The notes beneath the pieces were generated by a model that was not told where the DNA came from, did not search any database, and saw only the letters and a list, made by a program, of their open reading frames with translations. Position numbers and translations under genes: made by a program. DNA of 64,000 nucleotides from Deuterostichococcus epilithicus (lineage: Eukaryota > Chlorophyta > Trebouxiophyceae > Prasiolales > Stichococcaceae). The stretch lies in the NCBI GenBank assembly GCA_033439295.1, contig JAVTLE010000005.1, positions 2,902,501 to 2,966,500 of the forward strand. Direction: 5' to 3'. Positions 44,551 to 55,825 of this stretch are shown in pieces (the stretch's first letter is position 1; each line of letters starts with the position of its first letter).

Positions 44551-47195
44551 TCACACGTTCACGTGCCGCTGCTCACATGCCGCTGCTCCCAAGCCGCTGC
44601 TCACATGCCGCTGCTCAGAAGCCGCTGCCCACACGCCGCCGCTCACAAGCCGCTGCTCACCAGTTGGCAGGGAGCTGTACGCGACCTCCAGTACTTGGAG
44701 GTCAGTGAGGTGGCGCAGCACCGGCGGCAGCTCCTCCAGGTCGTGCCCCGAGAGGCGCAGGCCAGTCGCGTGTTGCAGCTGGATGAATGCCTCTTGCAAG
44801 TCCCGCCGGACCACGAAGTCGTCAACCAGCGACAGCTCCTGCAGGGTTTACAGGGTTGACACAGGTACACCCATAGGAGGACCCCTCTGCTCTTTGGCAT
44901 AATTGGCAACACTGCATTCCCAGACGGTCCAGGACATGCTGTGCATGCAGCGCTCGACTTCAATGCCCCTCTTACAGATCAAGAGGGGGAGGCATGTCGC
45001 GCCAGCGCGAGCGCCGCCTTCTTTCGAATGATGCCACGCTTGCCTGCAGCGACGTCAGGCCCTTCAGCTCGTACGCGGCAGTCCCGAAGATGGTGCCCCA
45101 CTCCAGCTTGGTCAGCACCGGCAGGCGGCCCAGCAGCGGCGTGTCGAAGTCGAAATCGAAGATCGCCAGGTGCCGCAGGGTGGGCGACTCCAGCTGCGTG
45201 TCCGGTACAAAGCGGACGCTCTCGAACTGCACCCAGTGCAGCGCCTGGCCGCCCAGCGCGCCGTCCTCCACCACCAGGTTCTGCAGATCAAGGGGTGCAA
45301 GAATGATGCCCCTTGCTGCAGACGCGCCGATGTCCACAGGCGTGATTAAGGTCGTGGCGCTCTTGCAAGGTGCGTTCGGTGTCCCGTTGGATGGGTGGCG
45401 AGGGAGGTGTGGATGGCGGCATGTCAGGACGAGTGCAGCCGGCATGCCGCAGCGGCAGTTGGTATGGGAAAGGGCAAAACAGGCAGAAGGTCAGTGAGCC
45501 TGCGGCTTGGGTGCCTTGTACTTGCAGGAAACCAGGATCTCAGTCAGGGCGCCCAGACACGACAGCGCTGACGCAGCGTGGCGACGGAGGTGCCCGACAG
45601 GGTGAGCTCGTGCAGCCTGCAGCAGTCAGCCCAGTGTCAGCAAGACAGAATTCATGCTACCAAATTGCCATCTTTGAAGCTTCACTCAGCGGATTCCGGA
45701 AGACCATAGAGTGGTTCCAGTGGTTCCATGCAATGGTTCCACAGCAGGTACATGCAGATCTTTGTCGCGCGCCGGGCAGCGGACACCACGCTCACCTGGT
45801 CAGGGACGCCACCGCCGGCGGCAGGCACGGCAGCCGGAAGCAGTTGGTCAGGCTCAACACCTCCAGGCTAGTCAGCTGCCGCAGCTCGCGCGGCAGGCCT
45901 GCCAGGCCCACCGGCGCCGGCAGCTCGCCGTCAAAGGAGGCCCAGTCCCAGACGGGAGCCAAGTCGTCATCCACGATGATCTGCAGCCTGTCGAGCGCCT
46001 CCAGGCAGCACAGCACCTGCCGTGCAGGAGGAGGGCCACGTCATGGGCCTCGCCTCTCAGCTTGACGCATCATGCAGATGCAAACACCAGCTCACAGGAA
46101 ACAGCAGCACGTGCACCTGAGCAGCAGTGGAAGCACTGCTCGTTAGCGATCCTTGAACCACTCGATTACTCATAGGCTACTCATGCACCACCCATGATCC
46201 GAGGCTGCAACCACCTGCCCCACGCTCTACTGATGCAAGAGAAGATGACACTGATTTGCTGCGCACCTTGAACTGCTCGGGGCCAATGCAGTAGGCGCCG
46301 TCCAGGTAGATAACAAGGCTGGCGAGGCTGGCCCGCAGGCTGCGCGCGGCGGCGGCGTTCCCAAACAGGCGGCCGCGCCATGGGCTGTCGCCCCTGAGCA
46401 CCAATCAGGGACGGCAATCTTCCTGCGCACAGTTGATACTGCCAGATTCTGCCCGAGCCCGAGCATCCCAGTGTACCTTGCCATCAGGTCCGACCTTGAC
46501 ACAATCGGGTTCCGGCTGCCGTGATGCCTACTTGTCACCTGAGGACGAGGTCCAGGGTCATGCCGGCGTCGGCGAGCACCGGCACGCCAGCGTCCAGAAA
46601 GGCCGCCTGCTCGCCCGCTTGTCCCAAGTCACCCGTGCTGCCATCGTACTGCAGGTGCAGCGCAAGGTGCAGCGCGGTGATGCCTGCGCAAAATTATGGC
46701 GTTGAGTCCCTCAGGTTGGCATTCTTACTCACATAGCAATGCAGGAGGAGTGCGATGTCTGCAAGTGCAGCCTGGGCCGTGCAGGCCAGAGAAACCCCAC
46801 CTGCACGTCGTGGCATGAGCCACCGAAGCAGTTCCAGCAGGGGCCTGCTGGGGGCATCGGCGGCGTCTTCCATTCCGCTGGCGGTGAGGTCAAGCATCAG
46901 CGTGCCCCACATTCCGGGTACCTACAGGATCAGTGCGTCATGGCTGAACGGCATGGTCATGAAGTGGCCACTTAATTCACATCGGATCAGCCTCGAATAA
47001 CAATGCGCCACATCCGTGATCGCGGGTGGATGCAGGAGACTGCGGCTGCCGACTCACCTTGGGCTCCCGCAGAGCATCGAACAAGCTGCTGCATGTTTGT
47101 TAAAGCTGGCAGATGTCGCCGGTGTGCAAGTGCGAGCAGATCAGAGCCAGTGGCTCCTGGGGAAGGCGGGCGACGCCGCCTATCCTGCTGCGCAT
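44551..47195 (-). CDS. F-box / leucine-rich-repeat protein
   Basis: The N-terminal exon reads MRSRIGGVARLPQEPLALIC then SHLHTGDICQL (47195 to about 47103), which fits an F-box (LP.E.L..I.SHL...D). Such proteins are SKP1-CUL1 ubiquitin-ligase adaptors. Downstream exons encode repeats: LLELLRWLMPRRA (46810-46923); TALHLALHLQYDGSTGDLGQ (46542-46684), then ARSLRASLASLVIYLDGAYC (46267-46384); GLAGLPRELRQLTSLEVLSL and NCFRLPCLPPAVASLT (45796-46018); LHELTLSGTS (about 45600); TLRHLAIFDFDFDTPLLGRL and PVLTKLEWGTIFGTAAYELK (45054-45282); and LRLSGHDLEELPPVLRHLTD (44551-44850). After DICQL the frame meets a stop with no clear donor, and the repeat near 45580 changes frame, so the model needs either unseen introns or indels. 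The C-terminal reading runs through the 14-bp minisatellite at 44565. The target is unknown. Start, end and exon limits are tentative. Confidence 0.65.
44565..44662 (-). repeat. 14-bp minisatellite, seven units
   Basis: GCCGCTGCTCACAT and close variants repeat seven times in tandem without gaps. Fourteen is not a multiple of three, so each unit is read in a different frame if it is coding. It lies at the very 3' end of the F-box/LRR gene, where the last exon may end within or just before it. Confidence 0.85.
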
Positions 47196-47841
47196 CTTGG
47201 TCGACGCTGCCACTGCTGCCTCGACAAGCTGACCTAAACAAACTCGATCGCCAAGATCGTCGGCGTTTGACTCGACACTTACTGACAGCCAGGACTTCCA
47301 GCTCGCCAGAAAGCGAGGGTCGTGCCGTGAGCATGATGCATCTCCCACGAGGAATTGCTCATTGCCTTTGGCCTGACCTTGGAGGTGGTCGTGCTTAGGT
47401 TTCTAGTGGCGGACACAGCTGCTGCAACGACCCACTTTCACGCGAGGTAAGATTGAGCGGGCTGAAGAGCTTGTGTTGAGGTTACTGCTTGCACAAAGGC
47501 AGCAAAATCGAATCCTGCAGCTGCCGCCCTTCGCGCACCTGGCGCCTCTCCGGTCAGCCCAGCCCCTCAAGTCAGGTGCTTTTTCGCGACTGTGCACACG
47601 CTTGACCGACCCCGCATGAGTGGATTCCACCCGCTCGCACTTTGGTTCTCGTTTCCCTAGTTGCGGGGACAGTAGCAGCGGACTCGAAACTGCGGAATAT
47701 CTGGCGGCATCTCAACCACATCTCATCGCTGTAAACGCGCCAAATGCAACCAGAGCCATCTGCACTGCACATTACACCGGCCTGCGCCCTTCATCTTACT
47801 TGGCCGCCCCATCCTCGCGAAATTGACGTGGTGGCATGCGA
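47196..47841. other. intergenic region between F-box/LRR and RINT1 genes
   Basis: These 646 bases lie upstream of the proposed F-box start and downstream of the RINT1 stop codon. No gene-like exon was recognised. An upstream F-box exon may lie here. Confidence 0.3.
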
Positions 47842-50800
47842 CTAGAGGCGCTGGCTGAGCACACGGCGAGCCTGCTGCGCCGTCAGGCGGCCGGCGCCCG
47901 CAGCCCGCACCGCCGCAAGGCCTGCGTCCGGTGCAGTGTCCAGCGCCGCAGCCACGTCCTCCGCCTGCAGGGGGCGAGCCATTGATTTCAAGGCGCTCTC
48001 TTTGGCACTAGCAGCAAGGACACTAGCAGCCATGACCAATGGTGCAGGAGGCAGGTGCCTGGCATCTGCGCAGGCAAAGCGCCCAGCGTTAGATGCCGTG
48101 CAGTGAGGCAGCACAACATCGAAGGAGGACTTCAGCAGGACAAAGCAACGATCAAAACATGAAGCAATCGAAATTCTCAACTCATAACTGAACAATGCCC
48201 GGCAAATCGTGCCTGCTCTGCTGGCAGTGTCAGCAGCGTAGCTGCGTCCAGCAGCTCGCGAAAGTGGGCGGCGGGACGCGGAGTGTAGAGCGCCAGCAGC
48301 GCCGCCACCGCACGCACGTCCCGGGCGAATTGCGCAGCCCCCTGCCGGCACATCGCCTAGTGTGTGAGGCCAGCTTTTGCAGCACATCTCGACGTAGTTG
48401 GCAGGCACCTCGGGCGCTGGGACTCATGCACGCTTGCACTGTTGCAGATATGTGATGGCCACTCTCTGACCAGGACAGGCTGATCAGAGGCTGCGCAAGC
48501 CAGCGATGATTGACGTGACCTGCACAGCAGGCCGGAGCGCTCCGCACCTGCGCCGAGAAGCCGGCCTCCGTGGCGATGTCGTTGTACAGCGTGCGGTTGA
48601 GGGCGACGGCCATGGCGCGCCACACCTCCCGGAACGCCACCGCATCCAGGTGCGCCGCCAGCCGGGCCAGGCCCTCCGCTGCGGCCGTCACCGCGGGCGC
48701 CAGCCGCGGCGACACCTCCCCCTCCTCCCTGCAAATGGATGCCATGCAGCTTTCGCAGTCGCACTTGGACACATGCTGACGACGAGCCATATCGAGATGC
48801 CGTGGTGCAGGTTGCACCGCCGCGCAGGCGGCCAGCGCGCCAGCAGTGAGGATGTGGTCTGAGTGGAGCCTGCAGGCGCCCGAAGCAGGACTCCAATTCT
48901 GGGCAAGGATTCATTTTCGAGTCGAGCCAAGTATGAGAGACAGTCTTGCGCAGAAACATTCTAGAACCGAGGATACAAGCTCAACCAAGCAGAAGGGGAG
49001 GGCTCCGAGCTTTTCTCACCCTTCTGCATCAGATGCAAAGGCGTCAAGGTTGAGACGGTAGCCCTGCGCCGTCTTTGAAAACGCCGCCGCCAAGGCCTTG
49101 GCCAGCTTGAGGCCCCACTCGCGGCGGAAGGCGCCGAATTGGGACGCCTCCCGATCAAAGCGGCCGCCGCGGCGGCGGCCTCCGGGAGTGCCCGCGTCCT
49201 CGCTACTGACCGCCGTCTCCGCCTGGCAGCGCGCATGGGAGTGCCAGAATCAGTACGAGGATACACAGGAGCACAAGTATGAGCATCGGCATGCGAACAG
49301 AGCAGTTGCTGCGTCCGGTGGCAGGGGATCAGACAGGGCGGGTAGAGATGAATGTTGTGGCAAGGATAAGATGCAGCATGTCCCTGCCTGCACATGCAGT
49401 CGTCGACTTGTGCCCCGCCCGCCCCTGCTCGGAGGCATCGTGTCCCGAATGCACATTTGCAATCCTCCATGCCGCGTGTCTGGGTCCGAGACTGACAAGA
49501 CACGAGCACCGGGACGCCCCCAGCTTCTCGACAGTTTTTCTCTTCCGCACTTGCTCACCTGCAGGTCCAGCAGCAGCAGCGGTGTGGGCCCCTCGCGCAG
49601 GTGGTGCTCCAGGAAGTGCGCGGCGCACACCAGCGCCGAGACTTTGGGACCCCACTCCGGGCCCGCCAGGTCCTTGTAGGCGGCCGCCTGCTCCGCGGCG
49701 CGCCCCAGCCGCCTCACCACCTCCCGCACCAGCTCCTGCGACAGGGGTGAGCTGCATTTCATGCCGAATCCAGGGCTGTGAGTAGTCGTCGGTGGTCTGC
49801 CCACGCTGAGCGCCACCTCCCGCACCCCCTCCTGCCGCGGCATGGCAACATTCCGAGATTCAGGCCGCAGGGTTGCAGGTCGACTAGCAGTCTGCTCCAG
49901 CCGCCGAGCCGACTCCCGCCACCTCCTGTCGCGGTTGTTCAATAACACGCTAGCTCAACACCTTTAAGGACCAGGTTTCAGCGTGTGGCAGAGAGTTGTG
50001 GCCGTCTGCCCCGGCTACCCCACTATCGCCCGCACCACCTCCTGCGGTGAGTTGTGTGTGGCAGTGTGGCACCTCTAGTTGCATGGGTCTGTCGGACTGC
50101 AAGGAGATGCTGGAAGCCTGCAAGCGTCAGCCGCCGCACCACCTGTCGCATCACCTACCATCGCGACAAGGCACCGCTCCAGGTACCAGGTTATAAGTGT
50201 GGTGGCGGCAAGCCGTTGAGGTTGGTCCCAGCCTGCAGCACTGCTGGTCGGCAGCCCCTCTGGAGGATGACGTAAGACTGTACGCTTTAAGCCAATGCGG
50301 CCTGCACACTCGCCTGTGGCACGGCGGCAAGGTAGGCACGCCGCTGGTGCGCCGCCGGCAGCCAGCCGGCGCGCGTGATGCCACCCGTTATGACGCCCAG
50401 GATGGCGTCTGCCGCGGTCGAAGGCCAGAACTCCTGCTTCCACGCCTCCGGCCTGTGGCCAGCAAGATGACTTTGTGGCCATCAAAATGAAGATGTGCAT
50501 TGGCAGGACCAGCGCCTCGGCAGCAGTCCTGCGGTCTGCTGTGCATCGGAGCGATCTGGCTGATCAAATGCGCTGTGGCGCGGAACGCTCGAGTGGACTG
50601 CTGCTCACTGAGGGCAACCGACTGGTGGTGAATCGAGGCACCCAAGACAACCTTGTGCAGAAACTGAGACCACGCTTGGGGTCCACGACAGCAGGACAGT
50701 GGTCCCACCGCGACGCGGCGCCGGGCACCGGCTCGTCGAGGTCCATGCTGTCCCAGCCAGCGTCGAGGGGCCGCCACGCCTCCGGCGCGTCTAGCGCCTC

Positions 50801-53800
50801 GGCCGCTGCCTCCACCGCCTCCGCCCGCTCGGCGGCCAGCCACGCCTCCTGCCACTCGCCGTCCTGCACACGGGCAGGGAGTGTCGCGCCTTGCGGGCCG
50901 ACAGTCAGACACCAGGAGCCGTTCACACCTGCCGCCTCTGCTGGCGGGCGCACGAGCCTGCCTGTCGACCGATGAAAAGCTGCACCGCCCAGGAGACGTG
51001 CGGGTTTGCCAGCTGCCTTGGAAGGTTGGGCGCCAAGCATGTGGGAGGCGGACCGCTCACGGACTGCGCAGCGGCGCCAGCCTGGGTCTGAGACCGAAGG
51101 ATACAAGCACTAAAGTTGCCTACCTCGAAGATGACGGTGAGGCAGCCCTCCGCGGTGGCCGGTCCCGGCAGCAGATCCTCGTTCTCCTCAGCCGTCTCGG
51201 CGTCCGCGGCGGCGCCGAGCGCGGGCGCCAGCTGCCGCTCGAACGCCGCCGCGGACGCCGCAAAGTGTGTCCACAGGCCCGGGTCCGCCGCCGCTTCCTC
51301 CGCCAGCCGCGGCAGCAGGTGCTCCCGCAGCAGCGCCTTGACGCCCTCTCGGATGGCCCGTGCAAACTCGAACTGCACCGCGTCGCATGCAGGCGATGTG
51401 AGCATTTATGTTTCACGTGATCACAAATGTGACGTATGTTTCAGCTGGCACTCGGCAATGGAAGCATCTTCCGGGCCACAAGCGCAACAGCACACCTCCA
51501 ACACGTAAACGTTGCTCTTATGACAGTTGTGCATGGCGCCCCTCCGCTTTCTCCCCCGTTGCGCATCCCAAGATCGGCATGCCCGGGCCGTCAGGCTTTG
51601 TTCAGATCGAAAATGCAACGTTTGCAGTGCCCAGTCCGACGCAGAGGCGAAAGGACCTGGAAAGCCCACCTGGATGGCATATGCATGCGACAGCTCCGCC
51701 GCCGCTACCGCTGGCTGCAGCGGGCCCATGGCCGGGCCTAGGTCGGCCGCCAGCCGCGCAGCAGTGGCGAACAGCCACTCCGGTCGGTCGGTGCGGTCGG
51801 TCGGCATGCCGGCGCCGCCAAAGTGGCGCCGCAGGCGCGCCACCAGCGGCGCCACGAGCTCCGCAACGCCCCACAGCGGCGGCCCCTCCCCCGCGCCGTC
51901 CCCCAGCTGCGCCAACAAGCAGGGTGGAATTTTAGCTTCAGGAAAAGCTGGGAGCATGACCAGATCAAGCAAGCTGTTGCCAGCGACAGGGCATCTCCAG
52001 GACAGCTGTCGCCTGCCGATTGGGTCGATCCTTGGTCCGGTGTGTTATGCCTCGATCTTTTACTGCCAGAACGCACTATTGGACTGCTGTCACCCCTCGC
52101 ACCATGGCACCTGGTAGGACTACACTCAGCTAGACTACAATATTTTCCCCATTGTTCCATTTTGCTGGTGCGCACACCGGCACAACGCATCAGGGGCAGA
52201 CGCAGCACCTTGGCAAAGCTGCGGGGGTCGTCCGCCTTCTGCAGCGCAAACATCGCCGCCAGCAGCTGCCGCAGCGCCGTCAGCAGCGGCGGTTGCGCGC
52301 GCGCGAACACGCGCGCGGCACTCTTCGCGTCCGCCAGCGCCGCTGCCGCGCCGTCGTTGACCCTCGGGTCTGCCGCCGTCGCGATGGGCGGCGGCCAGCC
52401 CGCCTGGAAACGCACGGCATGTGTTGCCCACTCAGCCGGAGATCGCCCAGCCAGCAGCGGGCGACACAGCGCTGAGAGGGCAGCCTCCATGAGCATCCAG
52501 ATATGGCCCGGCCAGCAGCAACTTGCGGCATTCGAGGGCGACGCAGGTTGTGGGCGGGCTGCACTATGCATCATCTGGACCTGTGCAGGACAGACCTGAT
52601 GCCTCCCGCAGCTCATCTGGCAGGCAGTGAGACGGGCAAAGCGGTGGCACGGCGCCCACCTCGGCCAGGCGCAGCTGCAGCGCAGCAAGCAGGGAGCCGT
52701 ACAGCCCGTCGCGCACGGCAGTGGTGCGGCCCAGCGCATCGTCGACGTAGCCCGAAAGGCACCAGGCAGCGGCGGAGGCAGAGGCGTCACCCAGCGCGGC
52801 GGCCTACGTCACAGGGTGGGTGTAAAGGGTTTTCGTGTTTCTGGTTGGGGTTTAGCAGCCAGTCATGGAACCTGCTGGCGTTGCTCGCCACGAAACTGCC
52901 AAGGCACCGGCATGGGCACGATGCTGGGGACTTTCGGAGCAAAGCTCGCAGATGCGGACGCGCGCATCGGCGACACAGCCAAGCTCGCTCGGCAACGCTC
53001 GACAGGGCCGAGCACCAGGCCATCGCCTCCACACATGGCACGCAGACGGCGCCCTCCTGACCCGACAACAACTAGCACCTGCTGCGAGGCAAGCTCGTAG
53101 GCGCCGACGGCCTGTTCCACAGCGGGGAAGTAGGAAGCAGGGTCGCCACCGGCAGCCTCCACCCGCTGCAGCGCGCCCTCTGCGTGGCGGTTCAGTCCTT
53201 GCAGCTCCTACGGGCGGCGCAGGTGCGCGGGCATCACAGCGCGGCAATTGTGCATGGCAACGTGTCCGGCGATTCCCGGAGCTGGGCCCCCGGGGAGCTG
53301 CGCTTGTGCTGGCACAGCTGCAGGCTGCAGCAAGCTCTGCAGCCCCCAACCTCCCCGCATCTGCAAGAAGGCGAAATTACCAAGACATTGCATATGCACA
53401 TGCAATGCGGGCCTGCAGCAAGCAGCTGTTTCAGTCCGCGGGCGAGCACGTCCGGCAGCTTCGAACGTCTGCAACCTCTCACCTGCAGGGCCTGCACGCT
53501 GGCCACGCCAGCCATGAGGGCGCTCAGCTCCGCAGCAAGGCTGAGCAGGTCTGCCGGCAGCGGCGGCCCGGGCGCCGCCCGGCCGCCCCAGCCGTCAGCC
53601 TCACTGCTGGCGGCGGCGGCCGCGGCGGCCGTCCGCTCTGCCAGGGCAGAGCGTACCTATAATCAGATACAAAGCAGACATCATGTGCTGTGGCGCCAGC
53701 CGGTGCTGTATCCAGTACAGGATCCACGCTGGTGAGATTGGTGTTCACTCGTTTGACTGGAGATGCAGTGCCCAGACAGGGCTGCGGTGGGACAGAGCGC

Positions 53801-54048
53801 TGCGTCACGCGCTCTTCCACGGCACTTGAGTCGGAGGGAGCAGGCGCTGCTCATAGGGTGAGGCTGACCTGATCTCGCTCCGCGGCCAGCTGGGTAGCCT
53901 CTGCCTGCAGCCGCTGCAGCCGCTGCGGCGGCGGCTCAGCTGCATCCGCCTGCTGGTATGACATGCCATCCACTTGCTGATAGGGTGCAAGCCCATTCTG
54001 GACATCCATGGCAGCCGCGCCCATGTCCATTACTACGGCCATGCTCAA
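47842..54048 (-). CDS. RINT1 / MAG2 / Tip20-family ER vesicle-tethering protein
   Basis: A Dsl1/NRZ-complex subunit that tethers Golgi-to-ER vesicles at the ER. Exon 1 (53869-54048) starts MSMAVVMDMGAAAMDVQNG and ends in a coiled coil, QRLQRLQAEATQLAAERDQ. Then ALAERTAAAAAASSEADG and SLAAELSALMAGVASVQALQ (53483-53655), ALQRVEAAGGDPASYFPAVE and AVGAYELASQQ (53079-53207), YVDDALGRTTAVRDGLYGSL (52660-52803), 52170-52520, and the family hallmark RHFGGAGMPTDRTDRPEWLF (51655-51915). FEFARAIREGVKALLREHLL lies at about 51128-51385, then GEWQEAWLAAERAEAVEAAA (50720-50930), LVREVVRRLGRAAEQAAAYK and HFLEHHLREGPTPLLLLDLQ (49563-49735), FREVWRAMAVALNRTLYNDI (48540-48730), AAQFARDVRAVAALLALYTP and RPAAHFRELLDAATLL (48232-48350) and the C-terminus ARRVLSQRL (TAG at 47842-47844). 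Motif order fits RINT1; assignment rests on the H-F-x-G...RPEW block and the C-terminal blocks. Exon ends are partly approximate. Confidence 0.82.
49810..50150 (-). repeat. four decayed copies of a RINT1 exon start in the upstream intron
   Basis: The real exon starts at 49735: CTGTCGCAG then GAGCTGGTGCGGGAGGTGGT. Read on the same strand, similar stretches occur at about 49810-49840 (GCAGGAGGGGGTGCGGGAGG), 49893-49935 (CGACAGGAGGTGGCGGGAGT), 50022-50046 (CCGCAGGAGGTGGTGCGGGC) and 50126-50150 (GCGACAGGTGGTGCGGCGGC). Each keeps a CAG acceptor followed by a GGTGCGG core. They are too decayed to code. Confidence 0.65.
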
Positions 54049-54188
54049 TCCTCCCTCTTGCTGTTCCTTTGCTGCGGGTAATGTCCGCAGCAGCTGCTCG
54101 CAGCCTGCGATTGCGGCCGGCGCCGCCGGCTGTGGCGGCCCGCTGCGCCGGCTGCTGGCTCGGCGCGGCGCTGCGCCGACGCCTGGTG

Positions 54189-55494
54189 CTACTGTGGCTG
54201 ATTAGGGGCACCCGGAGCCAGCGTGATGTGCAGCACGTGGATGCTGGGGTCCTGCCACTCTGGGTGTAGGTCTGCCGCTGGCACCTGTGCCAGAGCAATG
54301 CGGGTGCTGGGCCATGCAGTCTGTGCGTCTCGACATTGTCTGGCTGGAATCACCCAGGAACAGATACTCAAGCAGCAGCAGCTGCGCCCCTCGCACAGGC
54401 ATGCAGTATGGCTCATGCCGCCATCACCACGGCTCGGGCGCAACAGGCCACTGGCCAAAGCCGTCCGCACCTCCTCGGCTACCAGGCCGTAGCGCGGCAT
54501 GAGGCGCACCGCCTCATCTGTCACCGGCGGCCGCGACTCGAAGGCGAACAAGATATGGCTGTGGGGTCCCGTCAGCGCCGCAAGCGTGGTGAGCAGCGCA
54601 GGAATGACTCTGATGTCGTACGCCACGTCTGAGGCGAGCACCAGGTCGAATGGCGGGCTCAGGCGCGAAACGTCCTCCCCCCAGACCAGCTCCGCGGCTG
54701 CGGCGCAGTCTCCCAGCTGGTTCTCCTGTCAGGGCCACAGCGTGCGCCTCCTGAGGCGCCATGCAGGGAAACGGGACGGGTGCCAGCAGCCGTGGGATGC
54801 GGAGCAGGTGCCTCCGAGTGCGATGCGGCACTGCGCAGCAGACCTGGCCTGCACTAGATGCGCTCACCGCCTACGTGATAGTCTCGTCAGCAACCGACTG
54901 CCTGCACAGCCGACTCAGCCATGTTGCTCCAGACGCGTCAGCACCTGGATGTTCTGCCGCAGCCCCGGCAGCACCGGCCCCAGGTCAGTGAGCAGTACTT
55001 GTGCGCCCAGACGCGCTGCTGTCAGTCCCACAAGACCAACGCCAGCGCCGATCTCAACGACTCGCTGGCCTGCGAACGGTTGACCGCCTGCGCAGAGCAC
55101 ATGCGTGCTTCCATGCAGCAGGGTTTCTCACCGGCCCACGACATCCACACGAGCAACACCTCAGACAATCGACCAGGTGTGTGAGTGCCTGTTACGACAA
55201 GCGCAGTACACGAGGCCGAGGTTTACCCCTCGACAGCTGCCTGAGGTGTGCCACTGCAGCTCCCCACGCGTCGCCGATGATGGCACTGGTTTGATGACAG
55301 CCTGTCGGTCCGCAGTGTGGATCAAGGAAACGGTGACAGTGCGCACCTGCGCTCCCAGCGGTGCTGCTTTGGTAAATGTAGTGTGCCAGCACCAGGGCCG
55401 CGTCCCAGACCACCGCGCCAGCGTAATCGTCCAGATGCGTCTGCTCAGCGATGTGCAAGCGAGTGTCTCCAAAGTTCACGACGCGCACGGCCAT
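54189..55494 (-). CDS. METTL21-type protein N-lysine methyltransferase (Methyltransf_16 family)
   Basis: A seven-beta-strand, S-adenosylmethionine-dependent methyltransferase; relatives methylate lysines of chaperones and translation factors. The start is MAVRVVNFGDTRLHIAEQTH at 55494, followed by the family's GAVVWDAALVLAHYIYQ, to about 55348. The next exon (55093 to about 54950) joins in phase as GGQPFAGQRVVEIGAGVGLV and GLTAARLGAQVLLTDLG, where EIGAGVG is the SAM-binding motif I and LLTDLG is its acidic post-I site. Next (54725 to about 54430) are ENQLGDCAAAAELVWGEDV and the post-catalytic motif FDLVLASDVAYD. The last exon (54189-54284) is VPAADLHPEWQDPSIHVLHI to a TAG. The SDVAYD box replaces the common (A/S)D(V)(V/I)Y. 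Complete, four exons or so. It lies head-to-tail 140 bases downstream of the RINT1 start. The substrate is not inferable. Confidence 0.85.
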
Positions 55495-55825
55495 GCAGGC
55501 CGCCTGCAGGTTGCAGACTTGGCACAACTGAGCAAATTATCAATCGAGAGACTCCCTGTGCCTCTCAGCCCTAGGTCATGGGGTAGATCACCCCCAAATT
55601 TCGCCTGCCCTGCACCGATTTGTCATGACTGACACTCGAAACCCGAGAGCTGTCGGGCACCCTCAGTCCTCGGTGCTAGATTGTGACATTGGTGTGGCAG
55701 CCTCGTACCATTCTCGGGGCTGCCAACTATGCGGCCAAGCCCGCCATGACCGGCTGCATGCACATACGACTACGATGCTGGAAAGAAGCAACCTTGCGCA
55801 CCGAAGCTCAGCCCCGAGATCGCCC
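55495..55825. promoter_or_regulatory. divergent intergenic region, about 330 bp
   Basis: This short stretch separates the start codons of the METTL21-type gene (leftward) and the membrane glycosyltransferase-like gene (rightward). It is the most compact divergent pair in the window. No specific elements were identified. Confidence 0.4.
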
